Assembly (NCBI GenBank): GCA_002508705.1
Contig: DAYL01000001.1
Span: 1 to 47,509, forward strand
Length of the DNA: 47,509 nucleotides
Origin: Methanoculleus sp. UBA374
GTDB lineage: Archaea > Halobacteriota > Methanomicrobia > Methanomicrobiales > Methanoculleaceae
Direction: 5' to 3'
Below are positions 41,343-47,509 of the stretch, piece by piece. Both the position numbers and the translations under genes were made by a program. A model generated the notes under the pieces. The model was not told where the DNA came from. It ran no database searches and saw only the letters and a list, made by a program, of their open reading frames with translations. Numbering within the stretch: the stretch's first letter is position 1; each line of letters begins with the position of its first letter.

Positions 41343-41391
41343 AGGCCGGGTAGCGCTCCCGAAATCCGGTTCGAGAGAGGATACACCGTGA
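41060..41391 (+). pseudogene. Frameshifted C-terminal winged helix of the DUF4062/RecG-like protein
   Basis: In the frame shifted by one base from the upstream gene the sequence reads GFQTIIRRAPAPGRGSQPES, then LETRILLLLEGDPRSKAELS, VSGQLNKVVRQLLADRMIRY, and PEKPGSRNQKYLLTDKGRVA. This is the winged helix normal for the family's C-terminus, joined to EPDFAGS upstream. The break lies between about 41060 and 41075. It may be a real mutation, a programmed shift or an error in the assembly. A fully functional protein would need all 502 or so residues in one frame. Confidence 0.75.
41113..41148 (+). repeat. Three tandem 12-base repeats (CAGCCAGAGTCA type)
   Basis: Copies lie at 41113-41124, 41125-41136 and 41137-41148 and differ by single bases. 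In the shifted frame they code for the peptide QPES three times just before the winged helix; slippage in such repeats can add or remove 12 bases but not change the frame. Confidence 0.7.
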
Positions 41392-41434
41392 GCGCGGGAA
41401 CGCCCGGGATACATGCGAAAGGGGCATTCTGCGG

Positions 41435-41944
41435 TCACGCGGCCATCCGCTTCTTCGCATATTCGTCCCAGTGGGCCTCAAGGAACCCCCGGATACCCCG
41501 GCCGGGTTTGTACGGCGGATAGATCCGGCGGTAAGCCTCCTCGGCGCCGGCAAGGCTCTCCGTCGGCAGGACGTCGGTGTAGGCCGCGAGGTAGAGGAGC
41601 CCGATCGCCGCCGACCGGGAGACCCCGAAGCCGCAATGGACCAGCACCTGGCGGCCCTCCGAGAGGCACCGGTCGATGAAGACGAGAGCGGCGTCTATCG
41701 CCTCCTTCGGAACGTCGGCGGGGTCCCTTGAGTCGATCAGGTTGAGCATCAGCCGGTTCCCCCGGCGGGCGACCAGGTGCTCGGGGTGGTCCGGCGGCAC
41801 CGTGCCGAGGGGGGAGTAGGTGACCGCCAGGCAGTGGTAGGGGCTCCGGCAGGCGTGCACCACGCACCAGGACTCGTGGGCTTCCACCGCGACCTCATAG
41901 TCTTCCTGTGTTCCGATGTACAGGTTCGGATAGATCTCGATCAT
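41435..41944 (-). CDS. Dual-specificity protein phosphatase family
   Basis: The 169-residue product has the signature VLVHCGFGVSRSAAIGLLYL (HC-x5-R loop, C and R of HCGFGVSR), a preceding general-acid aspartate loop (LNLIDSRDPADVP) and the family opening MIEIYPNLYIGTQEDYEVAV. It should hydrolyse phosphate from Tyr, Ser/Thr or from a small substrate such as a sugar. Its start overlaps the stop of the ROK sugar kinase by four bases, so they are coupled. A link with glucan metabolism is suggested by this pairing. Confidence 0.9.
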   Translation of the reverse strand: MIEIYPNLYIGTQEDYEVAVEAHESWCVVHACRSPYHCLAVTYSPLGTVPPDHPEHLVARRGNRLMLNLIDSRDPADVPKEAIDAALVFIDRCLSEGRQVLVHCGFGVSRSAAIGLLYLAAYTDVLPTESLAGAEEAYRRIYPPYKPGRGIRGFLEAHWDEYAKKRMAA

Positions 41945-42879
41945 GCGCTTCGTCCTCCCGTCTCAAGCACGTAGGCCGCAGCACCGAGGAGCGGCGCCCG
42001 CCCGCCGAGTTCGGAGACGGCAATCCGGGGAAGGGGAAGGTAACGGTCGATGCGGGGCTCCATAAAGCGGATCACGGTATCTCCGTAGTAGCGGGCGAGC
42101 GGCCCGTCGATCACGATCACGTCGGGGTTGTAGGCGACGATGACGGCCGAGACGCCCCGCGCGTTCACCTCCCCGAGCGCCTCCATGAAGGCGAGGGCGA
42201 CGGGGTCCCCCGCCCGGGCCGCCTCGAAGATCGCCCGGGTCGAACCGGCGTCAAAGGCGACCGGCCCGACGCCGGCCCGCTCCCGCCACGCCGCGAAGAA
42301 CCGCGGAATGTTCTTTGCAGAGGCGTAGCCCTCCCAGTGGCCCCGGTAGCCGCACCCGCAGACGAGGTTGTAGCGGGTATCAACGGGGATGTGCCCGACT
42401 TCGCCGGCATTGCCGTCCGCTCCGAGGAGGAGACGGCCGTTCACCACCGCGCCACCGCCGATCCCGGTGGAGAGGGTGATATAGACGGCGTTGTCGGAGC
42501 CGCGGGCGGCGCCCGACCACCGTTCGCCGAGGACACCTGCCCGGGCGTCGTTGACCAGAGAGACCGGCAACCCGAACCGTTTCCCAAGGGGTTCGGTGAC
42601 CTCCACGACCGGAAAGGCCATGTTCGGCGAGTTGACGACCCGCCCGCGGCCGAGGTCCAGGGGGCCGGCCGATGCGACGCCGATAGCCGTTGCCTCCCGC
42701 CCCCGCGGCGATGCAAGGAGAGCCTCCACCCGGGCGGCGATCGCGGCGGTGATCGCCGTCCCGGACGGCCCGAGAGTCGGCGTCGGGACGGCGGTATGGG
42801 CGAGTACGGTCGCATCGGAGGTCACCAGGGCGGCACGGAGGTTGGTCCCGCCGAGGTCAACGGCAATTACGGTCGTCAT
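41941..42879 (-). CDS. ROK family sugar kinase (glucokinase-like)
   Basis: The 312-residue product starts with AVDLGGTNLRAALV, has the phosphate loop TLSTGIGGGAVVNGRLLLGA, the catalytic aspartate region LVNDARAGVLGE and the ROK metal site with EVGHIPVD and CGCGYRGHWEGYAS. The third cysteine of the usual C-x-C-GxxGC-xE zinc site is replaced by His (GHWE), an unusual but possible ligand. It phosphorylates a sugar, most likely glucose. It precedes the phosphatase gene with a four-base overlap. No other start is needed. Confidence 0.9.
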   Translation of the reverse strand: MTTVIAVDLGGTNLRAALVTSDATVLAHTAVPTPTLGPSGTAITAAIAARVEALLASPRGREATAIGVASAGPLDLGRGRVVNSPNMAFPVVEVTEPLGKRFGLPVSLVNDARAGVLGERWSGAARGSDNAVYITLSTGIGGGAVVNGRLLLGADGNAGEVGHIPVDTRYNLVCGCGYRGHWEGYASAKNIPRFFAAWRERAGVGPVAFDAGSTRAIFEAARAGDPVALAFMEALGEVNARGVSAVIVAYNPDVIVIDGPLARYYGDTVIRFMEPRIDRYLPLPRIAVSELGGRAPLLGAAAYVLETGGRSA

Positions 42880-42957
42880 ATCATGGTCTCTCCCGGAGTG
42901 AGTCTACTCCTCACGAAATTACGCAAACGAGCGGCATAAACCTACCCATATCCCGCG

Positions 42958-43188
42958 TCAAACGCCCTCTCCCACCGCCAGACAGGGATACTTCTCCCGG
43001 GGGTACCTGCCCTGGACCGATTCGCGGACGAACTGCTCCCTCGACGCGGCGGAAAGGAGACTTTCGTAGACATCCTTTGGAACGCCGACATAGCGGTAGG
43101 CGTTGGCGTTTCCGCAGACGATGAGGAGCGCCCTCGTTGTGGGGTCGTAGCCGACGGACTGTATCCCCACGGCTGAGTGTTGAGGCAT
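42958..43188 (-). CDS. KTSC domain protein
   Basis: The 76-residue product begins MPQHSAVGIQSVGYDPTTRA, then LLIVCGNANAYRYVGVPKDV and YESLLSAASREQFVRESVQG, the small KTSC domain known from toxin-related and stand-alone proteins. ATG 43188 is chosen as the first Met at the domain edge. Function of the domain is unclear; it may bind RNA or protein. It is divergent from the small 43322 gene and convergent with nothing near. Confidence 0.8.
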   Translation of the reverse strand: MPQHSAVGIQSVGYDPTTRALLIVCGNANAYRYVGVPKDVYESLLSAASREQFVRESVQGRYPREKYPCLAVGEGV

Positions 43189-43321
43189 ACCGGAGGGTAG
43201 TGGCCGATGGTAGTGATAGCGGTTGCGGCCGCCGGGGGGCCCGCACCCGCCACCCCGGGGTACACTCCCACCCGTCAACCTCATAACGTTCGAACGCTAT
43301 TCTCCATTTGAGGATACCTGC

Positions 43322-43597
43322 ATGGCACGAAGAGATGTAACCACCAGAGAGGCAAAGGCGATGGGCGAGCAGATCGGGATCGCCTGGAAGGAATTCGACG
43401 TCGAACAGTTCCGGCGCGGCATGATCGTCGAACTCGAACACGGCCTCCGCGACCCGGCAACAAACGTCACCGACGACGACCTCCTCCTGACGGCAAAGAT
43501 CGCGCTTGCCCACCTCAACGAGTTCCCGGACTACTACGACCGGCTTGAGAAGATGGAAGACGAGGCGGAGGCCTACTGGGCGAAGGAGAAGGCTTAA
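43322..43597 (+). CDS. DUF5661-like small protein
   Basis: The 91-residue product reads MARRDVTTREAKAMGEQIGI, then FDVEQFRRGMIVELEHGLRD and LLLTAKIALAHLNEFPDYYD, a helical protein matching the recalled pattern of the DUF5661 family (REAKAMGEQIGI, MIVELEHG, IALAHLNEFPDYYDRLEKME). It is likely soluble. ATG 43322 fits. Function unknown. It is 24 bases from the stop of the GNAT gene, which is on the other strand. Confidence 0.8.
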   Translation: MARRDVTTREAKAMGEQIGIAWKEFDVEQFRRGMIVELEHGLRDPATNVTDDDLLLTAKIALAHLNEFPDYYDRLEKMEDEAEAYWAKEKA

Positions 43598-43621
43598 GGT
43601 TTGTGAGCGGCAATTCGGCGG

Positions 43622-44206
43622 CTATACGGGCTTTTCCTGCAACGGCGAGGGAGCGGACGCCCCGGGACGGGAGACCGGCTCCCGGACGATCCCCCAGAGG
43701 TCCACATCCTCATAAACACTCCATTTCCGGACATGCTCCCGGAAACAGCCTTCGTGAACCATCCCGCATTTCTCCATGACCCGGCCGGACGCCGGGTTCC
43801 GGGAGAAGTGCATGGCGTAGATCCGGTGCAGTCCGAGAACGCAAAACCCGTAATCGATCACCGCACGGACCGCCTCGGTAGCATACCCCCGGCTCCAGCA
43901 GGGTTGCGCGACCCAGAACCCGAGCTCGCCGCGGGCGTGATCAGCGTCGATCCGCAGGCGAACGCCGCCGATGAGGGTCCCCTTCCCGGCAAGCGTAACG
44001 GCGAAGGCTGCGGCGTCGCCGCGCTCGATGCCCCCGCAGATGGAGGTGATCCAGACCTCCGCGAGGCCGTCCGGGTAGGGGTAGGGGAGGAGGGTCGTTG
44101 CAGCAACAGCGTAGTCGCCGCACAGCCGTTGAACCGCGTGAGCGTCCGCGAGGGTAAACGACCGCAGGAGCAGACGGTCGGTGGCAAGGGTGGGTTGCGT
44201 TCCCAT
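43622..44206 (-). CDS. GNAT acetyltransferase (RimJ/RimL type)
   Basis: The 194-residue product shows LATDRLLLRSFTLADAHAVQ, then ERGDAAAFAVTLAGKGTLIG, ELGFWVAQPCWSRGYATEAV and LHRIYAMHFSRNPASGRVME, the RimJ/RimL pattern of GNAT enzymes with acetyl-CoA binding at RGYATEAV. It transfers acetyl groups to an amine, perhaps an N-terminus. ATG 44206 is chosen because GGGAG lies seven bases before it; ATG 44218 has a weaker site. It runs convergent to the DUF5661-like gene. Confidence 0.88.
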   Translation of the reverse strand: MGTQPTLATDRLLLRSFTLADAHAVQRLCGDYAVAATTLLPYPYPDGLAEVWITSICGGIERGDAAAFAVTLAGKGTLIGGVRLRIDADHARGELGFWVAQPCWSRGYATEAVRAVIDYGFCVLGLHRIYAMHFSRNPASGRVMEKCGMVHEGCFREHVRKWSVYEDVDLWGIVREPVSRPGASAPSPLQEKPV

Positions 44207-44409
44207 GAATACTCCCATGGCACCGACCGGTAATAATCCTGCCGCGACGCCGTCCGGCCCCTCTCCCGGGCGCCCGTACAAAAATCTTCCCGATTCTATC
44301 GGGAGTCTTCTTTCCCGGCATTATCGCGCGTTCGATGCAGACGGAGAGTTAGGCAATCTGGTTTTTGAGAAGGGTGTATATTATCGATTGTATTCGCCAA
44401 CCAGCAACC

Positions 44410-44418
44410 TTTATTAAT
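44410..44418 (+). promoter_or_regulatory. TATA box of the GAPDH gene
   Basis: TTTATTAAT lies 24-32 bases before ATG 44442, as expected for a leaderless archaeal transcript. It rules out the in-frame TTG at 44421 as the start. Confidence 0.7.
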
Positions 44419-44441
44419 TTTTGGTCTGTATTCCATCATGC

Positions 44442-45467
44442 ATGATAAAAGTCGCGATCAACGGATACGGCACCATCGGTAAACGGGTAGCCGATGCGGT
44501 CGCCGCACAGCCCGATATGGAGATCATAGGGGTCTCAAAGACAAGCGTCTCCGCCGAAGCATACATTGCAAAAGAGCGCGGGTACCCCCTCTACATCGCA
44601 GACCTCGGGAGAAAGCCGGCGTTCGAGAAGGCCGGGCTTGAGGTCGCCGGCGACGTGGAGACGATGCTCAAAGCCGCCGACATCATCGTGGACGCCACAC
44701 CCGGTGGCGTCGGGGAGAAGAACAGGCCAGTCTACGAAAAACTCGGGAAGAAGGCGATCTTCCAGGGCGGCGAGGAGCACGAGGTCGCCGGATTCTCTTT
44801 CAACGCCCACGCGAACTACAAAGAGGCTATGGGCAGGCAGTTCGCCCGGGTCGTCTCGTGCAACACCACCGGGCTCGTCCGGCTCATCACCGCCATGGAT
44901 CGGGCCTTCGGCGTCGAACGGGTCCGGGCGGTGATGATCCGGCGGGCGGCGGACCCCGACGACATCCAGCGGGGGCCGGTTGACGCCATCGTCCTCAACC
45001 CGGTCACCATCCCGAGCCACCACGGCCCCGATGTCCAGACCATCCTCCCGAGCGTAAACATCGTCACCCTCGCGATGATCGTCCCGACGACGTTGATGCA
45101 CATGCACTCTGTCCAGATCGACCTGAAGCGCGAGACCACGCGGGAAGAGGCGCTGAAGGTCCTTGAAAACCACAGCCGCATCGGGATCGTCCGCAAGGCC
45201 ACCGGCATCAAGAGCAACGCCCAGCTCCGGGAGTACACCCAGGACCTCGGCCGGCCGAGGACGGACCTCTGGGAGAACGGGGTCTTTGAGGAGTCGGTCG
45301 CGGTCCTCAACGGCAGGGAGTTCTACTGCTTCCAGGCCATCCACCAGGAGGCCGACGTCGTCCCCGAGAACGTCGACTGCATCCGCGCCATGATGGGGAC
45401 CGTGAAGGACCCGGAAGAGTCCATCAGGACGACCAACAAAGCGCTCGGTCTCGTCGCCATCGGGTGA
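44442..45467 (+). CDS. gap: Glyceraldehyde-3-phosphate dehydrogenase, archaeal type II
   Basis: The 341-residue product has the archaeal GAPDH layout: INGYGTIGKRVADAVAAQPD (NAD(P) loop), GEKNRPVYEKLGKKAIFQGG, the catalytic cysteine segment VVSCNTTGLVRLITAMDRAF, PSHHGPDVQTILP and the substrate-binding MHMHSVQIDLK. It oxidises or forms glyceraldehyde-3-phosphate in gluconeogenesis and, with NADP or NAD, in glycolysis. The start at ATG 44442 is set by the TATA box upstream. It is read alone; no operon partner is visible. Length is that of the family. Confidence 0.96.
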   Translation: MIKVAINGYGTIGKRVADAVAAQPDMEIIGVSKTSVSAEAYIAKERGYPLYIADLGRKPAFEKAGLEVAGDVETMLKAADIIVDATPGGVGEKNRPVYEKLGKKAIFQGGEEHEVAGFSFNAHANYKEAMGRQFARVVSCNTTGLVRLITAMDRAFGVERVRAVMIRRAADPDDIQRGPVDAIVLNPVTIPSHHGPDVQTILPSVNIVTLAMIVPTTLMHMHSVQIDLKRETTREEALKVLENHSRIGIVRKATGIKSNAQLREYTQDLGRPRTDLWENGVFEESVAVLNGREFYCFQAIHQEADVVPENVDCIRAMMGTVKDPEESIRTTNKALGLVAIG

Positions 45468-45726
45468 ACGGAGGGCAGAGGGAGGAAGGCACGCACCCCC
45501 ACCAAAACAATTTTTCCCGGGGGAGCGCGGCGCCCCTCACGCACCGGGCGGTTTGAGTCTCCCCCGGCCGATCCGGACCGATCCGGGAAGCGAGGGCATC
45601 ATCCGGGATTCTCCGGCGCCGAGACTTTTCGGTCGAGATCCTCAAGGCACACCAGAACCTGATCCCCGGTGACGATGTTCTGGACATCACTCTAGGAGAG
45701 GTCCGGGTTTCCCATGAGATTGAGAG
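45468..45726 (+). other. Gap with a possible coding remnant
   Basis: No complete gene is present. On the plus strand one frame gives DFSVEILKAHQNLIPGDDVL followed by DITLGEVRVSHEIESY (about 45625-45730), which has normal protein composition but no start codon and a TGA upstream. It may be the tail of a lost gene of the adjoining island. It abuts the end of the RelE-like toxin gene. Confidence 0.3.
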
Positions 45727-46080
45727 TTACTCTCTCAAATCCCGCTTTCGTTGGAAGTATACATGTATCCTCTCTACATTATGGTTTTCTTGTTGGCTTT
45801 TGTGATAGATCTCTATAAACGTAACAACGTTGCATGCAGGATCGATGGCATATATAACTCTTAGACCGCTCCGAGCGCCGCCTTTGAGACATCGGCATCG
45901 AAATTGCTTTACTTTATATACTGGATCATCTCCTGCTTCTTGCCCTAAGGGGATGCGATACGTTTCGGGTAATAGATGAGGATATTTCGCAACAAACGCC
46001 TTTTGAAAGACTTCCCAATCACTGTCAAGAGTCTTATATTTTTTCTTCAGTTTTTTAAAATCCCGCCAAAATTCCCCCAA
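45727..46080 (-). CDS. RelE-like toxin of a Panacea toxin-antitoxin pair
   Basis: The 117-residue product has the RelE/HigB superfamily form: FWRDFKKLKKKYKTLDSDWE helix, then YPHLLPETYRIPLG, VYKVKQFRCRCLKGGARSGL, RVIYAIDPACNVVTFIEIYH and QQENHNVERI. These proteins usually cut mRNA on the ribosome. The start is TTG 46080; no ATG is in a fitting place. The frame is the same as that of the upstream antitoxin, and only the TAA stop and nine bases separate them, so a rare start or coupled re-initiation is needed. Low GC relative to the core suggests transfer. Activity is inferred. Confidence 0.8.
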   Translation of the reverse strand: MGEFWRDFKKLKKKYKTLDSDWEVFQKAFVAKYPHLLPETYRIPLGQEAGDDPVYKVKQFRCRCLKGGARSGLRVIYAIDPACNVVTFIEIYHKSQQENHNVERIHVYFQRKRDLRE

Positions 46081-46089
46081 AAAGCGATA

Positions 46090-46590
46090 TTAGGGGGAGA
46101 CAGGTTGTTCATATTCTCTCACTGAAGTTTGCGGGTCTCTGTAGAACACAAGTTCGTAGTCAATTTCTCCGTTAGGTTCGGTGGCCATCCACGGGAGATC
46201 GATGTGAGACAACGCGCTCACTTGCGCCGCCGTCATATTGGAATATTTTGCGAGGGTATTTTCTATATGCTGTAGCTCTTCGGCGCTTAATAAACTTATG
46301 TCAGGCTCCTCATTCGAAACATATCTTTTTTGATCGTAGCCGTGATATTTTGCCATAAATTGAGTTATTTTTCCTTCAGTCTCCAGTTCTGTTAAAATTG
46401 CGTCAAAATGACTTGGAGCGGGACCATGCTCAAGCCTGAAATAACGTTCGCCGGTTAACTTCCGCTCATATAACTCATAGAAGTCAAATTCGGCGAAATA
46501 CAGGATCTTGTAGAGAACTGTTTTGCCGACATTGGGAGCGTGACATGAACGACTAATGGCATAATGTAAGACTTGTTTAAATTTTTTCAT
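46090..46590 (-). CDS. Panacea-domain (SocA-like, DUF4065) antitoxin
   Basis: The 166-residue product reads FKQVLHYAISRSCHAPNVGK, then TVLYKILYFAEFDFYELYER, KLTGERYFRLEHGPAPSHFD and AILTELETEGKI, the DUF4065/Panacea signature (KTVLYKILYFAEF with a hydrophobic helical core and GPAPSHFD). Panacea proteins neutralise many unrelated toxins, usually as the first gene of a pair, as here with the RelE-like gene. The start ATG 46590 follows a TATA-like TTTATGG about 30 bases upstream. GC is well below the core. Pairing with the downstream toxin is inferred from position. Confidence 0.85.
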   Translation of the reverse strand: MKKFKQVLHYAISRSCHAPNVGKTVLYKILYFAEFDFYELYERKLTGERYFRLEHGPAPSHFDAILTELETEGKITQFMAKYHGYDQKRYVSNEEPDISLLSAEELQHIENTLAKYSNMTAAQVSALSHIDLPWMATEPNGEIDYELVFYRDPQTSVREYEQPVSP

Positions 46591-46714
46591 GGTTAAACGA
46601 ATTTTTCATTGTGTATGCAGCCATAAACCTCCTCCCCAGGGTTCTCTCCTTTCAGAGATCCAAAGCCATGATCAAGTGCGCCTGCCCCTTGCACTTGTAT
46701 TCCAGATATCCGCA

Positions 46715-46790
46715 ATGTAACACCTTGCATCGGCTTGCATTGTATTACATCGTTATACTCTAATGTACCCTATATATAATACTTACATTA
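46715..46790. promoter_or_regulatory. AT-rich region with ATGTAA/TTACAT paired repeats and a TATA box
   Basis: ATGTAA (46715-46720) pairs with TTACAT (46745-46750), with further agreement in the inner TGCA elements. AATGTA (46762-46767) and TTACATTA (46783-46790) flank TATATATAA (46771-46779). The arrangement looks like a regulated promoter from an element, upstream of the Panacea gene on the minus strand or for something on the plus strand. The nearest downstream start on the minus strand is 46590, rather far. No matching regulator was found here. Confidence 0.4.
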
Positions 46791-46814
46791 TTATATCAAT
46801 TTATACTAATATTA

Positions 46815-47415
46815 CCGAACTAACCTTTCTCGTCGATCCCTGCACATAGAGCCGGGCGGGGGAGGCATCGAGATCAGTATCATCAAAGGAGATAAAAACG
46901 CCTCTCCGATCCCCATACCCGACAATGCAAGAACCAGGACGAGCGCCCGCCCCAGGAGAGAGGTAAGGAAGGATCCGCTGGAGGAACTAATGATCGATCG
47001 ATGCATCCATCGTCTGCGCGCCACCCTTCAGGAGACGGGTGGCAAGACGCTTCTGCTCGCGCGCTTTCAGCTACAGGCTGGTCTCCTCCAGCCACAGAAG
47101 GGAGGCCGTCCAATGGAGGCCAACAGTTTTCGGAGCATGGTCCCCAGGAAACCGATGAACCCCCGCAGATCCGTGAAGGGGTCGCGGTCTTCCTGCAGGT
47201 ATCGGAGCGAGAGCCCGCTATAATCGTACTCCTTGCGCTCCCCTCCGGGGAGGTCGTAGACGTACTCAAGATAACGCCGGACGGCCCTCTCGTACGCCTC
47301 CCTGGTCGAACGTTTCCGGTAGAGGGCGAGAAAATCTGATAGACCATCATCATGAAGGGCTGGGTGAGACGGATGTGAACTACCCCGCGCTCTCGGGCGC
47401 GGCTTCCTGCTTCAT
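46815..47415 (-). pseudogene. Decayed tyrosine-recombinase (integrase)
   Basis: Several minus-strand frames together read as an archaeal site-specific integrase. A SAM-like N-terminal domain is seen as SDFLALYRKRSTREAYERAV, then RRYLEYVYDLPGGERKEYDY and LRYLQEDRDPFTDLRGFIGF. Near 46960-46830 the catalytic domain is seen in pieces: GRALVLVLALSGMGIGEAF and then SFDDTDLDASPARLYVQGST, where intact enzymes have SGMRIGEA with the first catalytic Arg; here Gly replaces it. Three frames are involved, with stops between, so the gene is dead. A good GGAGGA site with ATG 47415 marks the old start. It fits an integrated element decaying at this end of the window. Confidence 0.78.
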
Positions 47416-47509
47416 TCCTCCTCCATTGAGGCAGGTCCACAGGCTCAACGGCGCGTTCCGCGCCTGATATGAGGTTGCTTGGTTCTCGCAACACAGATAG
47501 AACAATATA

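Noticed and set aside
1..47509. CRISPR array
   Set aside because: No regularly spaced repeat-spacer pattern was seen; the repeats found are short tandem or protein-coding.

Overview
The window comes from a GC-rich methanogenic archaeon, most likely Methanomicrobiales and close to Methanoculleus. The archaeal signs seen directly are TATA boxes about 25 bases before leaderless starts, an archaeal SRP (7S) RNA gene, aEF-1beta paired with a small zinc-finger protein, a Tsr3 homologue, an archaeal type II glyceraldehyde-3-phosphate dehydrogenase, and a probable methanofuran-pathway kinase (MfnE). DUF3821 surface proteins and ferredoxin:disulfide reductase-type genes point to methanogens. The genus is an inference from these families.

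Layout. 1-4956 (minus) is a giant secreted protein cut by the left edge. It has a signal peptide, a Gly-rich region, two PKD domains, three tandem beta-sandwich repeats, two blocks of calcium-binding TSP3-type repeats, then a pre-toxin-like helix region and the start of what looks like a BECR-type nuclease. It reads as an archaeal polymorphic toxin. 5000-6320 is a lower-GC scar: a zeta-toxin-like kinase without its P-loop, a ribbon-helix-helix gene with an in-frame stop, and a tRNA-Val-like sequence with a good 3' half and a poor 5' half. 6371-14527 holds envelope and membrane genes (AI-2E-type permease, phospholipase D synthase, HdeD-like and other membrane proteins), two SpoIIAA-like paralogues, a PHP phosphoesterase and a Zn-ribbon/methyltransferase-like protein. 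14542-16917 is a housekeeping core: SRP RNA, malate dehydrogenase, aEF-1beta, zinc finger and MfnE. 16962-22577 carries a secreted phospholipase D, a regulator pair with a perfect palindromic operator, a glutaredoxin/ferredoxin-disulfide-reductase operon and two S-layer-type proteins. 22634-29790 has a repeat lipoprotein, a LemA/DUF2207 pair, a multi-PAS HTH sensor, a probable structured non-coding RNA of about 295 nt, a TudS-like/deoxyribosyltransferase fusion and Tsr3.

29791-30558 has no credible gene. 30559-39645 has a methyltransferase, lipoprotein, transglutaminase-like and TauE proteins, alpha-glucan phosphorylase, a broken 2TM gene and an ABC exporter pair. 39775-41391 is a DUF4062/RecG-like ATPase gene with a frameshift before its winged-helix tail. 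41435-45467 holds a phosphatase/ROK kinase pair, small KTSC and DUF5661-like genes, a GNAT and GAPDH. From 45500 to the end the DNA becomes AT-rich and mobile: a Panacea antitoxin with a RelE-like toxin, paired repeats, and a decayed tyrosine integrase.

The main biological themes are conflict systems at both ends (polymorphic toxin, broken zeta/RHH genes, Panacea toxin-antitoxin, DUF4062 ATPase, integrase remnant) around an ordinary core of sugar metabolism (phosphorylase, ROK kinase, GAPDH, MDH) and cell-envelope genes. All positions and readings were made by eye. Family assignments rest on remembered motifs and no database search was run.
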